Of a stretch of 64,000 bases of DNA, positions 27,923 to 37,007 are shown one piece after another. Source of the DNA: Bacillota bacterium. GTDB lineage: Bacteria; Bacillota; Clostridia; Lachnospirales; Lachnospiraceae. The notes under the pieces were generated by a model. That model saw only the letters and a list, made by a program, of their open reading frames with translations. It made no database searches and was not told the DNA's origin. A program made the position numbers and the translations under genes. Every line of letters begins with the position of its first letter. Position 1 is the stretch's first letter. Location of the stretch: the NCBI GenBank assembly GCA_023409535.1, contig JAEYGZ010000027.1, positions 372,001 through 436,000 of the forward strand, in the 5' to 3' direction.

Positions 27923-28709
27923 TGGTTCGCAGCGCGGTGGAAGGTGCGTAACCGCGGTTTTCTTTAAATATCTTGCTGAAATAAAATACGTCTGAGAAAC
28001 CGCAGGCATCCGCTATCTCATTGATCTTATACTCACCGCTGTACAGCATATCCTCAGCCCGGTTCATTCGAATCATGGTCAGGAACTTACGGAAGGACAT
28101 ACCGGTTTCCTGCTTGAACAGATTGCCGAAATACATGTCGCTCAAGTGGATCAGTGAAGCCATCTGCTGTACGGTAATAGGCTCATTATAATGATTTGAC
28201 ATGTAATGCAGAACCTTCTTTATCCGCTTATCGATGATGCTGGTATCCTTCTGATATACGATAAGCTGAAAATAACGCTGAAGTATCATCATATATAAGG
28301 CACGGGCTTTTAACTGGTAACCCGGATCCCTCAGTCTCCATACGGAATTTAAATCATTATATAAGGCAATAATGTCCTTTTGCAAGCCGATATTACAGAT
28401 CAGAGGCAGCGGTAGAGTGAAACTTTTTCCGTTAATATCCCGAACAATTCCGTTAATACTATAGCATTCCATCAAAGCCTCGGGGCAGCTTACGGCAGAG
28501 CGTTGGCTTCCCGACGGAATACAGAGCAGGTCACCGGAGGACACCGTATATTTACTTCCATTTATCGTATACTCTGCTTGTCCGCCGATTACATAAGTGA
28601 TATCAACAAATGTAATTGTATTGTCGGTAATTTCCCAGGTTGGGGTGCAGATCCTGTGATTGTAATAGTCAATTGTCACTACGACATTATCTAAAAACTC
28701 ATTATCCAT
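27900..28709 (-). CDS. AraC-family regulator with N-terminal cupin
   Basis: About 269 residues. An N-terminal beta-rich sugar-sensing domain (VVVTIDYYNHRICTPTWEIT, then INGSKYTVSSGDLLCIPSGS, a cupin-like block) precedes a two-HTH AraC domain: HYNEPITVQQMASLIHLSDM and KINEIADACGFSDVFYFSKI, ending FKENRGYAPS. The ATG at 28709 has GAGGG well spaced upstream. It is divergent from the LplB/YtcP/SBP importer across a 445-bp spacer and is probably its activator. Its 3' end lies inside the hairpin at 27860-27912. Confidence 0.92.
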   Translation of the reverse strand: MDNEFLDNVVVTIDYYNHRICTPTWEITDNTITFVDITYVIGGQAEYTINGSKYTVSSGDLLCIPSGSQRSAVSCPEALMECYSINGIVRDINGKSFTLPLPLICNIGLQKDIIALYNDLNSVWRLRDPGYQLKARALYMMILQRYFQLIVYQKDTSIIDKRIKKVLHYMSNHYNEPITVQQMASLIHLSDMYFGNLFKQETGMSFRKFLTMIRMNRAEDMLYSGEYKINEIADACGFSDVFYFSKIFKENRGYAPSTALRTKKNKSIN

Positions 28710-29154
28710 CGACATCCCTCTTCGCATACAGTATTTATACAAATATAAGCTCGTCCGATATTATATATTGCATATAATATATGCTGCATATAACATATGC
28801 TGCACATATTATCGTTAAAATAGTAGTGTTCACTATGCTAAGTTTATATGAATTGACAGGCTGTGTCAATCATTTTGGCGCTTCAGGAACTTGTGTTAAT
28901 GATAAATATAGAACAAATTATCCGTGATTTTTACATGATTTCTATAGTTTTACCATGTTTTTTTATGGATTTCACTGCTATAATGAATTAAAATCGGTTG
29001 GTTTACTATACGTTTATGTGTATATTGCACAAGTGATTGGAGAAATCTAATAGATATAGGCATATGTAAAAAGGCGTAAACTGATTGAAACATAAGAAGC
29101 TGACTTATCTAATAATTAGTTAGTTCAATGTAAAAACAAACAAGGGGGATTAAT
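28710..29154. promoter_or_regulatory. Divergent control region between AraC gene and sugar importer
   Basis: No gene is seen in this spacer. At 28786-28800 GCATAT and ATATGC flank AAC as a perfect inverted repeat, inside the near direct repeats ATATGCTGCATATAACATAT and ATATGCTGCACATATT, a possible AraC site. An extended -10 (TGCTATAAT, 28976-28984) would start importer transcription with an untranslated leader of roughly 165 bases. No known riboswitch was recognised in the leader. Confidence 0.5.
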
Positions 29155-30084
29155 ATGAAGCAAAAGAGTGTCGCTCGCAAAACCATTTTATACTTTAAGA
29201 GAACGTGGACACTATATTTGATGATGGCTCTGCCGGTGGCATTTGCGGTCATATTCCGCTATATGCCAATGACAAATATCACGATGGCATTTAAGGAATA
29301 CAACATGTTCAAGGGTGTTTGGGCTTCTCCGTGGGCAGATCCAATCTTCAAGTGGTTCATCAAGGCATTTACAACAAGGGATTTCTGGCTGGCGCTGCGC
29401 AATACCTTAACGTTGAATTTACTTGATTTGGCATTCGGATTTCCCATTCCGATTATGCTGGCCCTGTTATTAAATGAGTTGGCTTACCGCCGTTATAAGA
29501 AATTTACACAGGCTGTTATTTACTTACCGCACTTCCTGTCCTGGATTATTATCAGCGGTATCGCAAAGCAGCTCCTTGCACCCCGAACCGGTGTGGTAAA
29601 CGTAGGACTCAATAGTCTTGGTCTGGGAACGGTAGATTTCCTTACAAAGAATTCATTGTATATCTTCAGCTACATCACCCTTGGTGTAATAAAGGAAATG
29701 GGTTGGAACACGATTATCTATCTGGCGGCGATTACCGGTATTAATCCTGAATTGTATGAGGCTGCCGAGGTAGATGGTGCATCAAGACTTCGCAAGATCT
29801 GGCATGTAACCCTGCCGGGTATCCGTTCAACAATTATCGTATTGCTGGTTATGAATCTCGGACGTATTCTGGGCAGTGAATTTGACCGTCCGTATGCGAT
29901 GTCCAACAGCTTGGTTATGAGTGTTGCAGACGTATTAAGTACTTATGTGTACCGTGTCGGTATCCGCGGCTTCCAGTTCTCACTGACGGCGGCGGTTGGA
30001 TTATTCCAATCAGTGGTATGTGTAGTATTCTTGTTATCCGCGAACGCTATCTCCAAGAAATTTGGCGAACGCGGCATTATGTAG
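29155..30084 (+). CDS. Oligosaccharide ABC transporter permease, LplB-like
   Basis: A 309-residue permease with six membrane segments. Family features are the N-terminal YLMMALPVAFAVIFRYMPM, the NTLTLNLLDLAFGFPIPIML region and the EAA loop INPELYEAAEVDGASRLRKI. LplB/YteP-type permeases import pectin- or xylan-derived oligosaccharides with no ATPase encoded nearby, relying on a shared MsmK-like ATPase; none is present here either. RBS AAGGGGG precedes the ATG. Works with the next gene. Confidence 0.94.
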   Translation: MKQKSVARKTILYFKRTWTLYLMMALPVAFAVIFRYMPMTNITMAFKEYNMFKGVWASPWADPIFKWFIKAFTTRDFWLALRNTLTLNLLDLAFGFPIPIMLALLLNELAYRRYKKFTQAVIYLPHFLSWIIISGIAKQLLAPRTGVVNVGLNSLGLGTVDFLTKNSLYIFSYITLGVIKEMGWNTIIYLAAITGINPELYEAAEVDGASRLRKIWHVTLPGIRSTIIVLLVMNLGRILGSEFDRPYAMSNSLVMSVADVLSTYVYRVGIRGFQFSLTAAVGLFQSVVCVVFLLSANAISKKFGERGIM

Positions 30085-30099
30085 GGGAGGTAGTAAAAG

Positions 30100-30969
30100 A
30101 TGGTAAAGTCTACAAAGCGTAAAACAGGAGACTTGATTATTGCAGCCGTATGCTTTCTGTTTGTCTTAATCTGTTTGCTGCCTTTAATTAATATTCTTGC
30201 ACGTTCCTTAAGCTCTACCCAGGCGATGATTAATAACAGGGTATCCTTCTGGCCGGTAGAATTTAATTTAGAATCATATTTTTATGTGCTCCAGGATAAG
30301 GCATTTGTGCGTTCCCTGGGCTGGACTGCAATATTAACCCTGATTTGTACCTGTGTATCACTGGTCATGACAATATTATGTTCCTATCCGTTGATGTATG
30401 ATTCCTTAAAGGGAAGGAAATTTTTAAATGGTATGATGCTCCTGACAATGTACTTCAGTGCAGGCACCATACCGAACTATCTGCTGATGAAGCAGTTAAA
30501 CCTGATTGACAACCCGTTGGTACTGATTATACCCAACTGTTTATCTATTTTTAACATGATTATCTTACGCAGCTTTTTATACGGTATACCGGACAGCTTG
30601 CGTGAATCTGCACAGCTTGACGGCGCCGGTCCCTTTGCCGTACTGATGAAAATATATTTACCGCTGTCCAAACCGGTGCTTGCAACTTTGGCACTGTTCT
30701 ACGCAGTAGGACGATGGAACGGCTTCTCGGATGCGCTGATGTATGTGCCGAATCCGAAGTTTGCTCCGATTCAGTTAAAGCTTTATCAGGTAATTAATAA
30801 CCTGTCCGCCATCGATGTAGCCCAGCAGGAAGGCTTCTCGGCACCGACGGCCAGTGAAGGTCTGAAGGCGGCATCCGTTATGTTTGCGACGGTACCGATT
30901 CTGATTGTGTATCCGTACCTTCAGAGATACTTTATCGCAGGCGTAACCTTGGGTGCGGTAAAAGAGTGA
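30100..30969 (+). CDS. Oligosaccharide ABC transporter permease, YtcP-like
   Basis: A 289-residue permease of the carbohydrate uptake family (CUT1), partner of the LplB-like subunit 15 bp upstream. It has IINILARSLSSTQAM near the N-terminus, the EAA loop IPDSLRESAQLDGAGPFAV and the C-terminal YPYLQRYFIAGVTLGAVKE typical of YtcP/YesQ. RBS GGGGAGG precedes the ATG. Confidence 0.94.
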   Translation: MVKSTKRKTGDLIIAAVCFLFVLICLLPLINILARSLSSTQAMINNRVSFWPVEFNLESYFYVLQDKAFVRSLGWTAILTLICTCVSLVMTILCSYPLMYDSLKGRKFLNGMMLLTMYFSAGTIPNYLLMKQLNLIDNPLVLIIPNCLSIFNMIILRSFLYGIPDSLRESAQLDGAGPFAVLMKIYLPLSKPVLATLALFYAVGRWNGFSDALMYVPNPKFAPIQLKLYQVINNLSAIDVAQQEGFSAPTASEGLKAASVMFATVPILIVYPYLQRYFIAGVTLGAVKE

Positions 30970-31033
30970 TAAAACTCAACGACAGCATTCCGCTTCGTTG
31001 GTTTTTATAAAAAACAAAATAGGAGGATGTAAA

Positions 31034-32680
31034 ATGAAAAAAAGATTATTGTCATTCATGGTTGTATGTATGATGATTATCAGCATTTTGGGGGGCTGTA
31101 AGTCAAAGACAGAGGAGCCTAGTACAAATGAACCCACTGTTGCTCCTACCAGTGCTCCGGCAGAAGCTACAGCAGCACCTACTGAGGAAGCAAAACCGGA
31201 ATACAGCGAGATTACTGTAGAGATTTTTGACCGCGGTACCGATGGCGGTAAGACGGATCCGGCTGACAACTATTATACTGATTGGATTAAGCAGAAGGTT
31301 CTGGAAGAACTGAACATCGGTGTTACTTTTGTTAAAGTATCCCGTTGGGAAGAAGTTGACCAGTTGAATAACCTTATGGCAGCAGGTACTGCACCTGACG
31401 TATGCTTAACCTATAGCGGCGACCTTATTGCTAACTACCGTGATTTAGGCGGTCTTGCAGATCTTGCTCCTTACGTTGATACTTTGTTACCTGATCTTAA
31501 AGCTTTCTTAGGCCCTGACCAGGCGCTTGAGGGACGCGATCTGATTATGCGTAACGTAAATACAGAGACAGGACAGTTATTCTCTATTCCCGCACGTCGT
31601 ATGAACTTAGCAAACGGCGGTACCTTCATCCGTAAAGACTGGCTTGATAAGTTAGGCTTACCGTTACCTACCACTACCCAGGAGTTCTATGATGCACTTG
31701 TTGCATTCAAGACACAGGATCCCGGCGGCATTGGCAAGGATAAGGTTGTTCCTTTCACTATGACCAGCGATGTTCGTTGGAGAGCATCCACATTGATCGA
31801 GTCCTTTATCGATCCTGGCTTATCCAAAAAAGACCGTTGGGTAAATACTGTTATCGATCGTTACTTCCTGCTTCCTGGTTATAAGGAAGGTGTTCGTTTC
31901 CTGAACAAGATGTATAACGATGGCTTAGTAGATACTCAGTTCGCTCTTTACAATGATGATACCGACAGCGATAACTTAATCAAAGCCGGCGTTGTTGGTG
32001 CGTTCATTCATAACTGGGACCAGGCATTCCGCGATACTCCCGGATTATTACGTGACCTTCAGGCGAATGTTCCCGGAGCAGAGATCGTAGCAATTGATCC
32101 TTTCAAGAACACAGCCGGCAGCACGGGCAAGGGTCTGTACGATGCAGCCGGTGTTAACTTCTTCGTTCCTGCTTCCAGCCAGAATGTAGAAGGCGCACTT
32201 CGTTATGTTAACTGGTTGTCCAAGTTTGAGAATCACTATTACCTGCAGATCGGTGATGAAGGTGTTACTCATGAGTTAATTGACGGCGTTCCGAAGATTA
32301 TCCCTGCAACAGGCGATAAGATCATGAACTCTCCTCAGAACATCGACTACACCATTATGATCAACGGTATTGACGTTGAAGATACTTCCAAGTATGGTCA
32401 GGCTCTTGCACAGTCTTATACTGTAGATCCTAAGTTGATTGAGGATGCTTATAACTATGCTATGAAGGATGGCCGTCCTGCAATCATCGTACCTGTTACT
32501 CTTAGCGCAGCTGGCCCTTATACTCAGACCTTAACTGATAAGGGTAAGACTCTTATGGCTGAAGCAGTTACTGCTAAGCCGGCAGATTTCGATGCTGTTT
32601 GGGATAGAAATATCCAGGATTGGCTTGCATCCGGTGCTCAGGCTATTATTGATGAGCGTGCTTCAAAATATGTTGAATAA
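31034..32680 (+). CDS. Oligosaccharide-binding lipoprotein (extracellular solute-binding, family 1)
   Basis: About 548 residues. A lipoprotein signal (MKKRLLSFMVVCMMIISILG then GC, lipidation at that Cys) is followed by a Thr/Pro/Ala/Glu-rich linker (APTSAPAEATAAPTEE) and a large solute-binding domain as in LplA/YtcQ. The ATG at 31034 follows AGGAGG. The codon usage is strikingly regular and the operon is closed by a strong terminator, so high expression is plausible. Ligand is likely a plant oligosaccharide cleaved by the GH3 enzymes nearby. Confidence 0.93.
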   Translation: MKKRLLSFMVVCMMIISILGGCKSKTEEPSTNEPTVAPTSAPAEATAAPTEEAKPEYSEITVEIFDRGTDGGKTDPADNYYTDWIKQKVLEELNIGVTFVKVSRWEEVDQLNNLMAAGTAPDVCLTYSGDLIANYRDLGGLADLAPYVDTLLPDLKAFLGPDQALEGRDLIMRNVNTETGQLFSIPARRMNLANGGTFIRKDWLDKLGLPLPTTTQEFYDALVAFKTQDPGGIGKDKVVPFTMTSDVRWRASTLIESFIDPGLSKKDRWVNTVIDRYFLLPGYKEGVRFLNKMYNDGLVDTQFALYNDDTDSDNLIKAGVVGAFIHNWDQAFRDTPGLLRDLQANVPGAEIVAIDPFKNTAGSTGKGLYDAAGVNFFVPASSQNVEGALRYVNWLSKFENHYYLQIGDEGVTHELIDGVPKIIPATGDKIMNSPQNIDYTIMINGIDVEDTSKYGQALAQSYTVDPKLIEDAYNYAMKDGRPAIIVPVTLSAAGPYTQTLTDKGKTLMAEAVTAKPADFDAVWDRNIQDWLASGAQAIIDERASKYVE

Positions 32681-32714
32681 TTAATCAAACCATAGAGACA
32701 ATCAATGTGAATGT

Positions 32715-32749
32715 GAGCCCGGAAGGCATATGCCATCCGGGCTCTTTTT
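32715..32749 (+). terminator. Rho-independent terminator of the sugar importer operon
   Basis: GAGCCCGGA pairs with TCCGGGCTC, with a further GGCATATGCC stem in the loop, followed by TTTTTA. Confidence 0.92.
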
Positions 32750-32789
32750 AATACCTTGTGTCAATTTAACGCGGTAATGCAGGAAGTTA

Positions 32790-32818
32790 TTGATAATATA
32801 GTCCGGTATCGCTATAAT
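32790..32818 (+). promoter_or_regulatory. Sigma-A promoter of the RelA/SpoT-TPR gene
   Basis: TTGATA and TATAAT are separated by exactly 17 bp, ending 41 bp before the start codon. Confidence 0.75.
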
Positions 32819-32859
32819 AGAGATAGCAACAGATTCTTTACAACGAAGGGAAGTAGGCT

Positions 32860-34626
32860 ATGTCTGTCATCAATGGCTATATTGAACAGTATACGAAAAA
32901 GCTTGATTTTTACAGGGAAGCTGCTCGCATATGCGCTCAGGTGTGTGAGACAAAAATGGAACAGATGGGTATCAGGACCATTGTGACCAGTCGCGCGAAA
33001 AAGCCGGAAAGGCTTCGAGACAAGCTGGAGAAACGAGGCTTTCAAAAGAATTATAATTCCTTTGAAGATATCGGCGAGGATATTGCCGATTTGTCTGGTG
33101 TACGGATCGCATTATATTTCCCCGGAGATTTATATAAGGTTCAACAATTTATAGAAGCACATTTTCAGGTGAAGGAGTGCAGAATATTTCCGGAAGCCAT
33201 GCAATACCAGGATAGCCAGGAAGGTGATTATAAAAAGCGTTTTTCCGGTTATTGGGCGACTCATTACAGGGTCTATATGACGGAACCGTCCTTGCCGGAG
33301 GATGCAAAAAAGTATGCGGATACATTGATTGAGATTCAGGTTGCTTCCGCATTAATGCATGCCTGGGCCGAGGTGGAGCATGATCTGGTTTATAAGCCCT
33401 ACAGCGGGGAGCTTTCCTATGAGGAATATCAGATTCTGGATGAACTGAATGGATTGGTACTGGCCGGCGAGATTGCACTGCAGCGTCTTCAGAAAGCGGT
33501 GAAGAACCGGGTAAGCCAGGTGGGTAAGGAATTCAATAATCATTATGAGCTGGCAATGTATTTATATAATAAGCTGGGTTATACCGCGGAGGATTCCCCC
33601 AGAGAGATTGTGCTGGGCCGTGTGGACCTGCTTTATAATTGTATTAAAGCCTCTGATTATAATAAGCCGGAGAACCTGAAGGAGCTGATCAGTCAGGTTG
33701 ATTCAGGTATCAAGAACAGGCCCATTGTGGAACAGCTGCTTGATCGGATCAGTGAAATCGATCCTGAGCTATTTGATCGATATCGTAATGTGAAGCAGAG
33801 TGAAGAATTAAAATACCAGATGGATACCCTTCATATGAATCGTGAGAACGGCAACCGCCAGGGCGAGGCCAATACGCTGGCGAATATCGGTTATATATAT
33901 GCTTCGAAGGAAAACTATGATGAAGCCATCAATTATTTCATGAAGGCAGTTGAAATCAATCATGAGATCGGAGGCATCCAGGGGGAAGCAAACCAGCTTC
34001 ATAATGTCGGTTCCACTTACCGGTTAAAAGGAGATCTTGAACAGGCTTTGGAATATTGTAATCAGGCCATTGCGTTGCACCGCCGGATTAATTATAAACA
34101 GGGACAGGCGAATACCCTTGGAACAATCGGGAATATCTTTACGGACAAGGACGATTATATATGGGCGCAGGAGTGCTATGAGGAAGCCCTTGAGATTTAC
34201 CGTGAGACCAGCTACAAGACCGGTGAGGTGATGCAGTTAAATAACCTGGGTGCACTTTTTCTGAGACAAAAGGATATGGAAAAGGCATTGTTCTATTTCA
34301 ATCTGGCCTTGAAGGTTTGCATGGAATGTGACTATAAGACCGGTGAGGGAGACGCCTTACATAATATCGGTATGATCCGGTTGGAAAAGGGTGAGCTTAC
34401 CGAGGCGAAGACCTATTTTGAAAAGGCGCTTTCTGTTCAGGAGGCTTCCGGCAGCCAGAAGAATAAAGCCGGTATCTTAATCAGCCTTGGCAAAGTATAT
34501 GCGCAAAGCGGTGATAATCAGGAGGCAATAAGGCTGTTTAAGGATGCACTTGTGTTAAGTAATCATATTGAGTTTAAAAACGGCGTGGAAGAGGCACAGG
34601 AGTATATCAATCAATTACAGAGCTGA
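32860..34626 (+). CDS. RelA/SpoT-domain nucleotidyl (pyrophospho)transferase fused to TPR repeats
   Basis: A 588-residue cytoplasmic protein. Residues about 30-210 form a RelA/SpoT synthetase-like domain: SRAKKPERLRDKLEKR, DIADLSGVRIALYF, GYWATHYRVYM and EIQVASALMHAWAEVEHDL keep the general (p)ppGpp synthetase motifs, including the Asp and the Glu of EIQ. Residues about 310-588 are six or seven TPR repeats of about 40 residues each (GEANTLANIGYIYASKENYD and similar). There is no HD hydrolase, TGS or ACT domain, so it is not the housekeeping Rel. Such fusions could make alarmones or modify another RNA or nucleotide target. It stands alone with its own promoter and terminator. Confidence 0.85.
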   Translation: MSVINGYIEQYTKKLDFYREAARICAQVCETKMEQMGIRTIVTSRAKKPERLRDKLEKRGFQKNYNSFEDIGEDIADLSGVRIALYFPGDLYKVQQFIEAHFQVKECRIFPEAMQYQDSQEGDYKKRFSGYWATHYRVYMTEPSLPEDAKKYADTLIEIQVASALMHAWAEVEHDLVYKPYSGELSYEEYQILDELNGLVLAGEIALQRLQKAVKNRVSQVGKEFNNHYELAMYLYNKLGYTAEDSPREIVLGRVDLLYNCIKASDYNKPENLKELISQVDSGIKNRPIVEQLLDRISEIDPELFDRYRNVKQSEELKYQMDTLHMNRENGNRQGEANTLANIGYIYASKENYDEAINYFMKAVEINHEIGGIQGEANQLHNVGSTYRLKGDLEQALEYCNQAIALHRRINYKQGQANTLGTIGNIFTDKDDYIWAQECYEEALEIYRETSYKTGEVMQLNNLGALFLRQKDMEKALFYFNLALKVCMECDYKTGEGDALHNIGMIRLEKGELTEAKTYFEKALSVQEASGSQKNKAGILISLGKVYAQSGDNQEAIRLFKDALVLSNHIEFKNGVEEAQEYINQLQS

Positions 34627-34699
34627 GACGCGATCGTATTTTATTCGGAAGGATTATCGATACAAAAATTGAATATCGGGAATATAAGATAATCGAGCA

Positions 34700-34745
34700 A
34701 ATGGATTGCCGTAATGGGAGAAGATGATTACAGCAATCCATTTTT
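34700..34745 (+). terminator. Rho-independent terminator
   Basis: AATGGATTGC pairs with GCAATCCATT over a 23-base loop that can itself fold, followed by a run of T. Confidence 0.8.
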
Positions 34746-34864
34746 GTGCATACTGCATACTTTTCGGATAATTTACATTGGTGCAAAGAAATAAAAAATA
34801 GTGTAAAATGTATACTGAAGCAGGGAAATAATCTGATTTGCTATCAAAAATGACAGGAGTATTT

Positions 34865-35569
34865 ATGTTTAAGATTGCCGTAGTCGAGGACGATCCCGTC
34901 CAAACCGAAATATTTTCCGACTATTTTCACCGTATTCTAGAGGATGGATCGGTACCGTTCAGTACTCATTTCTTTTCCGACGGCGAAGAGATTGTTGAAA
35001 AAATGCCATCAGATTTTGATATTATTTTTCTCGACATCAAAATGAAGCGAATGGATGGCATGACTGCCGCCCGAAAGATCCGGGAATTTGACAAGGATGT
35101 AATCCTCATATTTATTACTAATATGTCACAGTATGCTATCAAAGGATATTCTGTCGGCGCTTTCAATTTCTTATTAAAACCTGTGGGTTATTTTGCGTTT
35201 TCTGAGGAATTGAGACGTTCCTTTGAACGTTTGGAGCATAAGAAGTCCGTATACATAACCATCCGCATTCCAACGGGACTATTGCGTCTGGATGCTGCCG
35301 ACCTGCTTTATGTTGAGGTAATCAAGCATAAAGTAATTTATCATGCAGAAAACTCAGTATATGAGGAATATACCGCTATGAGAGAAATTGAGACAAGGCT
35401 GGCGGGTTGTTCCTTCGCGCGGTGCAACAACTGTTATCTGATCAATCTCGCGCGAGTTAAGGGAATAGTAGATAACTTCTGTCTTGTGGGTAAGGAACGG
35501 CTGCAGATCAGCCGTTCAAGGAAAAAGACGTTTATGGATGCGTTGACAGCTTATTTGGGGGATATGTGA
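34865..35569 (+). CDS. LytTR-family response regulator
   Basis: About 234 residues. The receiver domain begins FKIAVVEDDPVQTEIF (acidic pair), with the phosphoacceptor Asp in DIIFLDIKMKRMDGMTA, and the conserved Thr and Lys regions in ILIFITNMSQ and LLKPVGYF. The C-terminal LytTR DNA-binding domain (DLLYVEVIKHKVIYHA, RCNNCYLINLARVKGI) follows. Start chosen at ATG 34865 with AGGAG upstream; TTG 34838 is in frame but unlikely. Its stop overlaps the start of the cognate kinase by one base. Probably controls the GH3 genes downstream. Confidence 0.93.
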   Translation: MFKIAVVEDDPVQTEIFSDYFHRILEDGSVPFSTHFFSDGEEIVEKMPSDFDIIFLDIKMKRMDGMTAARKIREFDKDVILIFITNMSQYAIKGYSVGAFNFLLKPVGYFAFSEELRRSFERLEHKKSVYITIRIPTGLLRLDAADLLYVEVIKHKVIYHAENSVYEEYTAMREIETRLAGCSFARCNNCYLINLARVKGIVDNFCLVGKERLQISRSRKKTFMDALTAYLGDM

Positions 35570-36879
35570 TGTTTGCTGAAGATTTATCAACAATACCGAG
35601 ACTGTATACGGGTATTGCCGAGTGGGCTTGCTGTATGGTGTACATAGTACAGCTGCCAAAGCGTTTTAGCGGTGTGAAATTTATTGTGGCCGCGATTGCG
35701 GCTTTGGGATTACAGATTGGCTGGCAGCAGATAGCGGGAAATTTACCGCTCTGGTTGTGGATACCTTCGATGTTTGGTGCGGTTATTTTGATGTTTGCAT
35801 TTATTGGGGCAACGCTGAAAATCAACCTCTGTTCGGCAGTGGGCTGGTGTGTATATTCGTTCATTTTTGCGGAGTTTTTAGCCTCCTGTGCTTGGCAGAC
35901 CTATTACTATATAGCTATGAATCACAGCCTTTTCAAAAATGTTTATGCTCAGATTATTATTCTGATTTTGATTTATATACTGGGTTTATCACTGTTGTTT
36001 TTCCTGGAGTTCCGCTATCTGAAGCATAGGACGCTGGCGAAAATCGAACCTAAAGACCTCATTGTGACAATCGGTATTGTAGTGCTGTTCTTTACACTGA
36101 GTAACATAAGCTTTATCAGCTTGGATACACCTTTTTCGGGAACGACGCTCCATGAGATTTTCTACATTAGGACGTTGGTGGATTTTTGTGCAATCGTATT
36201 GCTTTTCGCCTTGCGGGAGCAGAAGCTATGGCACCGTACACAGGCGAACTTAGACGCTATAGAGACAATTCTGGAGCGGCAATATGAACAGTATATTATC
36301 TCGAAGGAAAGTATTGATATCATTAACCGAAAATACCACGACATGAAAAATATAATATCGGTGGTTCGTGCTGAGAAGGATTCGGATAAGAAAAACGAAT
36401 ACCTAAAGGAAATAGAGAATGATATTAAGTTCTATGAGGCGCAGAATAAGACGGGCAACAAAATCCTTGATACAATTATCACTTCGAAGGCCCTGGTATG
36501 CACCGCGAAGGATATACAATTCACCTGTATTGCCGATGGAAAGCTGCTGGATTTTATGAGTGTGTCGGATATCTGCTCCATATTTGGAAATGCGCTCGAC
36601 AATGCTATCGAGAGTGCCCGGAATATTACTGAGAGCAGCAAGCGTTTGATTAAGGTCGCTGTTTACCGACAAAACAAATTTCTGTTGATACGTTTTGAAA
36701 ACTATTATGAAAATGATCTTAAGTTTGAGAATGGAAGCTTCTTGACAACAAAGGATAACAAGGACTTCCATGGATTTGGTATTAAAAGTATTAAAAGAGC
36801 TGCAGAACGGTATGGCGGTACCATAACTGTCACCACGGATAACAACTGGTTTCTTCTGGTCGTTTTAATACCATTTTAG
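35569..36879 (+). CDS. GHKL-type sensor histidine kinase, AgrC-like
   Basis: About 436 residues. The N-terminal half has six or seven hydrophobic segments (to about residue 220) with short loops, so it senses a ligand in or near the membrane. The C-terminal half has the phosphoacceptor region KYHDMKNIISVV, the N-box GNALDNAIESAR and a G-box GFGIKSIKRAAERYGG. ATG 35569 overlaps the TGA of the response regulator; GGGGG sits 7 bases upstream. Its signal is unknown; no peptide-pheromone gene was found beside it. Confidence 0.92.
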   Translation: MFAEDLSTIPRLYTGIAEWACCMVYIVQLPKRFSGVKFIVAAIAALGLQIGWQQIAGNLPLWLWIPSMFGAVILMFAFIGATLKINLCSAVGWCVYSFIFAEFLASCAWQTYYYIAMNHSLFKNVYAQIIILILIYILGLSLLFFLEFRYLKHRTLAKIEPKDLIVTIGIVVLFFTLSNISFISLDTPFSGTTLHEIFYIRTLVDFCAIVLLFALREQKLWHRTQANLDAIETILERQYEQYIISKESIDIINRKYHDMKNIISVVRAEKDSDKKNEYLKEIENDIKFYEAQNKTGNKILDTIITSKALVCTAKDIQFTCIADGKLLDFMSVSDICSIFGNALDNAIESARNITESSKRLIKVAVYRQNKFLLIRFENYYENDLKFENGSFLTTKDNKDFHGFGIKSIKRAAERYGGTITVTTDNNWFLLVVLIPF

Positions 36880-36903
36880 TTTTACCGATTATGCTTTGAA
36901 AAC

Positions 36904-36942
36904 GACGGTTTGTGCAAGATAGCTTGTACGAGCCGTCTTTTT
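36904..36942 (+). terminator. Rho-independent terminator after the kinase
   Basis: GACGG and CAAG arms pair with CTTG and CCGTC, followed by TTTTT. It separates the two-component pair from the GH3 gene. Confidence 0.8.
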
Positions 36943-37007
36943 ATTGTAAATTTGTATAAACTTACTAATAACAAAGGCAATAATGGTATTGGCAGGATGG
37001 AGGGTTC

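Noticed and set aside
28984..29154. Riboswitch in the long leader of the sugar importer
   Set aside because: No conserved core of a known riboswitch class could be recognised by eye; a leader of this length alone is not evidence.
36162..36879. A peptide-pheromone (AgrD-like) gene near the AgrC-like kinase
   Set aside because: No short gene with a ribosome site and Cys-containing precursor was found beside the kinase.
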